Source: Yoonia rosea
Lineage (GTDB): Bacteria > Pseudomonadota > Alphaproteobacteria > Rhodobacterales > Rhodobacteraceae
Reading direction: 5' to 3'
Assembly: GCF_900156505.1 (NCBI RefSeq)
Contig: NZ_FTPR01000001.1
Location: 1,240,001-1,304,000, forward strand
Length of the DNA stretch: 64,000 bases
How positions within the stretch are numbered: the first letter of the stretch is position 1; every line of letters begins with the position of its first letter. Made by a program: the position numbers and the translations under genes. The notes under the pieces are model-generated. The model made no database searches and had not been told where the DNA came from. It saw nothing but the letters and a program-made list of their open reading frames with translations. Below are positions 61,768-64,000 of the stretch, piece by piece.

Positions 61768-64000
61768 ATGGCTGACTTCAAGAAAATTCTCATCGCGAAC
61801 CGCGGCGAAATCGCCATTCGCATTATGCGGGCTGCCAATGAAATGGGCAAGAAAACGGTCGCCGTCTTTGCCGAAGAAGACAAGCTGGGCCTGCACCGTT
61901 TCAAAGCCGATGAAGCCTACCGGATCGGCGAAGACCTTGGCCCCGTGGCGGCCTACCTGTCGATTGATGAAATCATCCGCGTCGCCAAGATGTCCGGTGC
62001 GGATGCGATCCATCCCGGCTATGGCCTTTTGTCCGAAAACCCCGATTTCGTTGATGCCTGCACCGCCAATGGCATCACCTTTATCGGCCCCAAGGCCGAA
62101 ACCATGCGCCAGTTGGGCGACAAAGCCAGCGCGCGCCGCGTGGCGATTGAAGCCGGCGTGCCCGTCATCCCCGCGACCGAAGTGCTGGGTGACGATATGA
62201 AAGCGATCAAGAAAGAGGCGGCCGAGGTCGGCTATCCTTTGATGCTCAAGGCATCCTGGGGCGGTGGTGGACGCGGTATGCGCCCGATTATGTCCGAGGA
62301 CGAGCTGGAAGAAAAAGTGCTCGAAGGCCGCCGCGAGGCCGAGGCCGCTTTCGGCAATGGCGAGGGCTATCTGGAAAAGATGATCATGCGCGCCCGCCAC
62401 GTCGAGGTGCAAATTCTGGGCGATAGCCACGGCCAGATTTATCACCTGTGGGAGCGGGATTGTTCCGTCCAGCGTCGCAACCAGAAGGTCGTGGAACGTG
62501 CCCCTGCCCCGTACCTGAGCGGCACCCAGCGCGAACAGCTTTGCAATCTGGGCAAGAAAATCTGCCAGCATGTGAATTACGAATGCGCAGGTACGGTCGA
62601 ATTCCTGATGGATATGGACAGTGGCGAGTTCTATTTCATCGAGGTGAACCCCCGCGTGCAGGTCGAACACACCGTCACCGAAGAGGTGACCGGGATTGAC
62701 ATCGTACGCGCACAAATCCTGATCGCCGAGGGCAAATCACTGGTCGAGGCGACAGGCTGTGCCAGCCAGTATGATGTGAAACTCGACGGTCACGCCCTGC
62801 AATGCCGTGTGACGACCGAGGACCCGCAGAACAACTTTATTCCCGATTACGGGCGCATCCAGATGTACCGGTCTGCCACGGGTCCGGGCATCCGTCTGGA
62901 CGGGGGCACTGCCTATTCCGGTGCTGTCATCACGCGCTATTACGACAGCCTGCTGACCAAAGTAACCGCCCGCGCGCCGACACCTGAAATGGCGATTGCA
63001 CGCATGGACCGTGCGCTGCGCGAGTTCCGTATTCGCGGGGTGTCGACCAACATCGCTTTCGTGGAAAACCTGCTCAAGCACCCGACATTCCTGAACAATG
63101 AATACCATACCAAATTCATTGACGAGACACCGGACCTTTTCAAATTTTCCAAGCGCCGTGACCGTGCGACAAAAATCCTGACCTATATTGCGGATATCAC
63201 CGTGAACGGACACCCCGAAACCACAGGCCGCCCGCGTCCTGCCGCGGATGTGAAACCACCGCGCCCACCAGTGAAGCCGACCACGGACGTGACCCCCGGC
63301 ACCCGCAATATCCTTGACGAATTCGGACCAGAGGCGGTCGCCGACTGGATGCGCGATCAAAAACAGCTTTTGATCACCGACACCACGATGCGTGACGGGC
63401 ACCAGTCTTTGCTGGCAACGCGCATGCGCTCCATTGATATGATCAACGCAGCCCCCGCCTATGCAGCTAAAATGCATCAACTTTTCAGCGTCGAGTGCTG
63501 GGGCGGTGCGACCTTTGATGTGGCCTATCGTTTCTTGCAGGAATGTCCGTGGCAGCGGCTGCGCGATATCCGTGCGGTCATGCCCAATATCATGACGCAG
63601 ATGTTGCTGCGCGCCTCGAACGGCGTGGGCTACACCAACTACCCCGATAATGTGGTGCAAAGCTTTGTGGCGCAGGCGGCAAGTTCTGGTGTCGATGTGT
63701 TCCGCGTTTTCGATAGCCTGAACTGGGTCGAAAACATGCGCGTGGCCATGGATGCGGTGATCAAGGCCAATAAGGTTTGTGAAGGGACGATCTGCTACAC
63801 GGGCGACCTGCTCGACCCGAACCGCGCGAAATACAACCTGAAATACTATGTCGGCATGGCCAAAGAGCTTGAAGCCGCAGGCGCGCATGTGCTGGGTCTG
63901 AAAGATATGGCGGGTTTGATGAAACCTGCGGCGGCAACGGCACTTGTTAAAGCGTTGAAAGAAGAGACTAATCTGCCAATCCACTTCCACACCCATGATA
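61768..64000 (+). CDS. pyc: Pyruvate carboxylase (5' part, runs off the right edge)
   Basis: The open frame from the ATG at 61768 gives 744 residues with no stop before the window ends. The biotin carboxylase domain opens KKILIANRGEIAIRI and contains GYGLLSENPDF, the ATP-grasp loop KASWGGGGRGMRP and the EVNPRVQVEHTVTEEVTG catalytic region. The carboxyltransferase domain begins about residue 530 with LLITDTTMRDGHQSLLATR, carrying metal and pyruvate-binding residues, and includes VFRVFDSLNWVENM. The biotin carrier domain lies outside. It carboxylates pyruvate to oxaloacetate. A Pro-rich linker near 495-510 is notable. Confidence 0.95.
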   Translation, partial: MADFKKILIANRGEIAIRIMRAANEMGKKTVAVFAEEDKLGLHRFKADEAYRIGEDLGPVAAYLSIDEIIRVAKMSGADAIHPGYGLLSENPDFVDACTANGITFIGPKAETMRQLGDKASARRVAIEAGVPVIPATEVLGDDMKAIKKEAAEVGYPLMLKASWGGGGRGMRPIMSEDELEEKVLEGRREAEAAFGNGEGYLEKMIMRARHVEVQILGDSHGQIYHLWERDCSVQRRNQKVVERAPAPYLSGTQREQLCNLGKKICQHVNYECAGTVEFLMDMDSGEFYFIEVNPRVQVEHTVTEEVTGIDIVRAQILIAEGKSLVEATGCASQYDVKLDGHALQCRVTTEDPQNNFIPDYGRIQMYRSATGPGIRLDGGTAYSGAVITRYYDSLLTKVTARAPTPEMAIARMDRALREFRIRGVSTNIAFVENLLKHPTFLNNEYHTKFIDETPDLFKFSKRRDRATKILTYIADITVNGHPETTGRPRPAADVKPPRPPVKPTTDVTPGTRNILDEFGPEAVADWMRDQKQLLITDTTMRDGHQSLLATRMRSIDMINAAPAYAAKMHQLFSVECWGGATFDVAYRFLQECPWQRLRDIRAVMPNIMTQMLLRASNGVGYTNYPDNVVQSFVAQAASSGVDVFRVFDSLNWVENMRVAMDAVIKANKVCEGTICYTGDLLDPNRAKYNLKYYVGMAKELEAAGAHVLGLKDMAGLMKPAAATALVKALKEETNLPIHFHTHD

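Noticed and set aside
61234..62715. A 493-codon open frame on the minus strand
   Set aside because: Antisense to the hydroxy-acid dehydrogenase and pyruvate carboxylase genes, with no family sequence.

Overview
The window looks like a chromosomal segment from a Roseobacter-clade alphaproteobacterium (Rhodobacteraceae). The base composition is moderately GC-rich, genes overlap by ATGA junctions, and the protein types (YjbF/YjbH with a Wza/Wzb/Wzc set, FkbM methyltransferase, EPS-associated MarR-type regulator, a Liv-type ABC cluster with CoA ligases) all fit that group. The assignment rests on recognition only. No tRNA, rRNA, CRISPR array or intact mobile element was seen.

Region 1 (540-15881) is a two-armed catabolic locus. 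The left arm, read leftwards, is a sugar/polyol ABC importer (binding protein, two permeases, double ATPase) with an SDR dehydrogenase. The right arm begins with an unusual regulator that fuses a winged-helix DNA-binding domain to a solute-binding-protein domain and has no signal peptide. It continues with a second SDR, an M24-fold enzyme with a substituted metal ligand, acetoin/pyruvate-dehydrogenase-type E1 alpha and E1 beta, an E2-like protein carrying the lipoyl domains, an aldehyde dehydrogenase, and a separate E2 catalytic protein. The inferred logic is import of a polyhydroxylated compound, oxidation to an alpha-keto or alpha-hydroxyketone intermediate, and thiamine-dependent cleavage to acyl-CoA plus an aldehyde that is then oxidised. 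The substrate is unknown.

Region 2 (15985-19044) holds an SLC13-type anion transporter and a Tet-type MFS exporter. Region 3 (19121-30217) holds an OmpR-type response regulator and a hybrid PAS histidine kinase, divergent from a run of long-chain acyl-CoA ligase, LivG, LivH, LivM, binding protein, LivF and a phenylacetate-CoA-ligase-like protein. This probably imports and CoA-activates an unidentified carboxylic acid.

Region 4 (30650-57838) is a large exopolysaccharide locus. Rightward genes encode an EPS-type MarR regulator, two methyltransferases, a Wzx flippase, a Wzy-like polymerase, two GT4 glycosyltransferases and a WecG/TagA-type transferase. Leftward genes encode an RfaH/NusG-like antiterminator, a type I secretion ABC transporter and adaptor, YjbH, YjbF, a small YjbE-like protein, Wza, Wzb, Wzc and a second O-antigen-ligase/polymerase-type protein. 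A rightward block makes GDP-mannose and GDP-fucose (Gmd, Fcl, ManC, ManB), and a WecA-like initiating transferase closes the locus. An eroded IS3-family transposase tail lies between the antiterminator and gmd. The first Wzy gene is visibly AT-richer than its surroundings.

Region 5 (58033-64000) is housekeeping: a UvrD/PcrA helicase, an FMN-dependent alpha-hydroxy-acid dehydrogenase and the first part of pyruvate carboxylase, which runs off the right edge. The left edge (1-417) holds a possible gene tail and a small zinc-ribbon-like protein.
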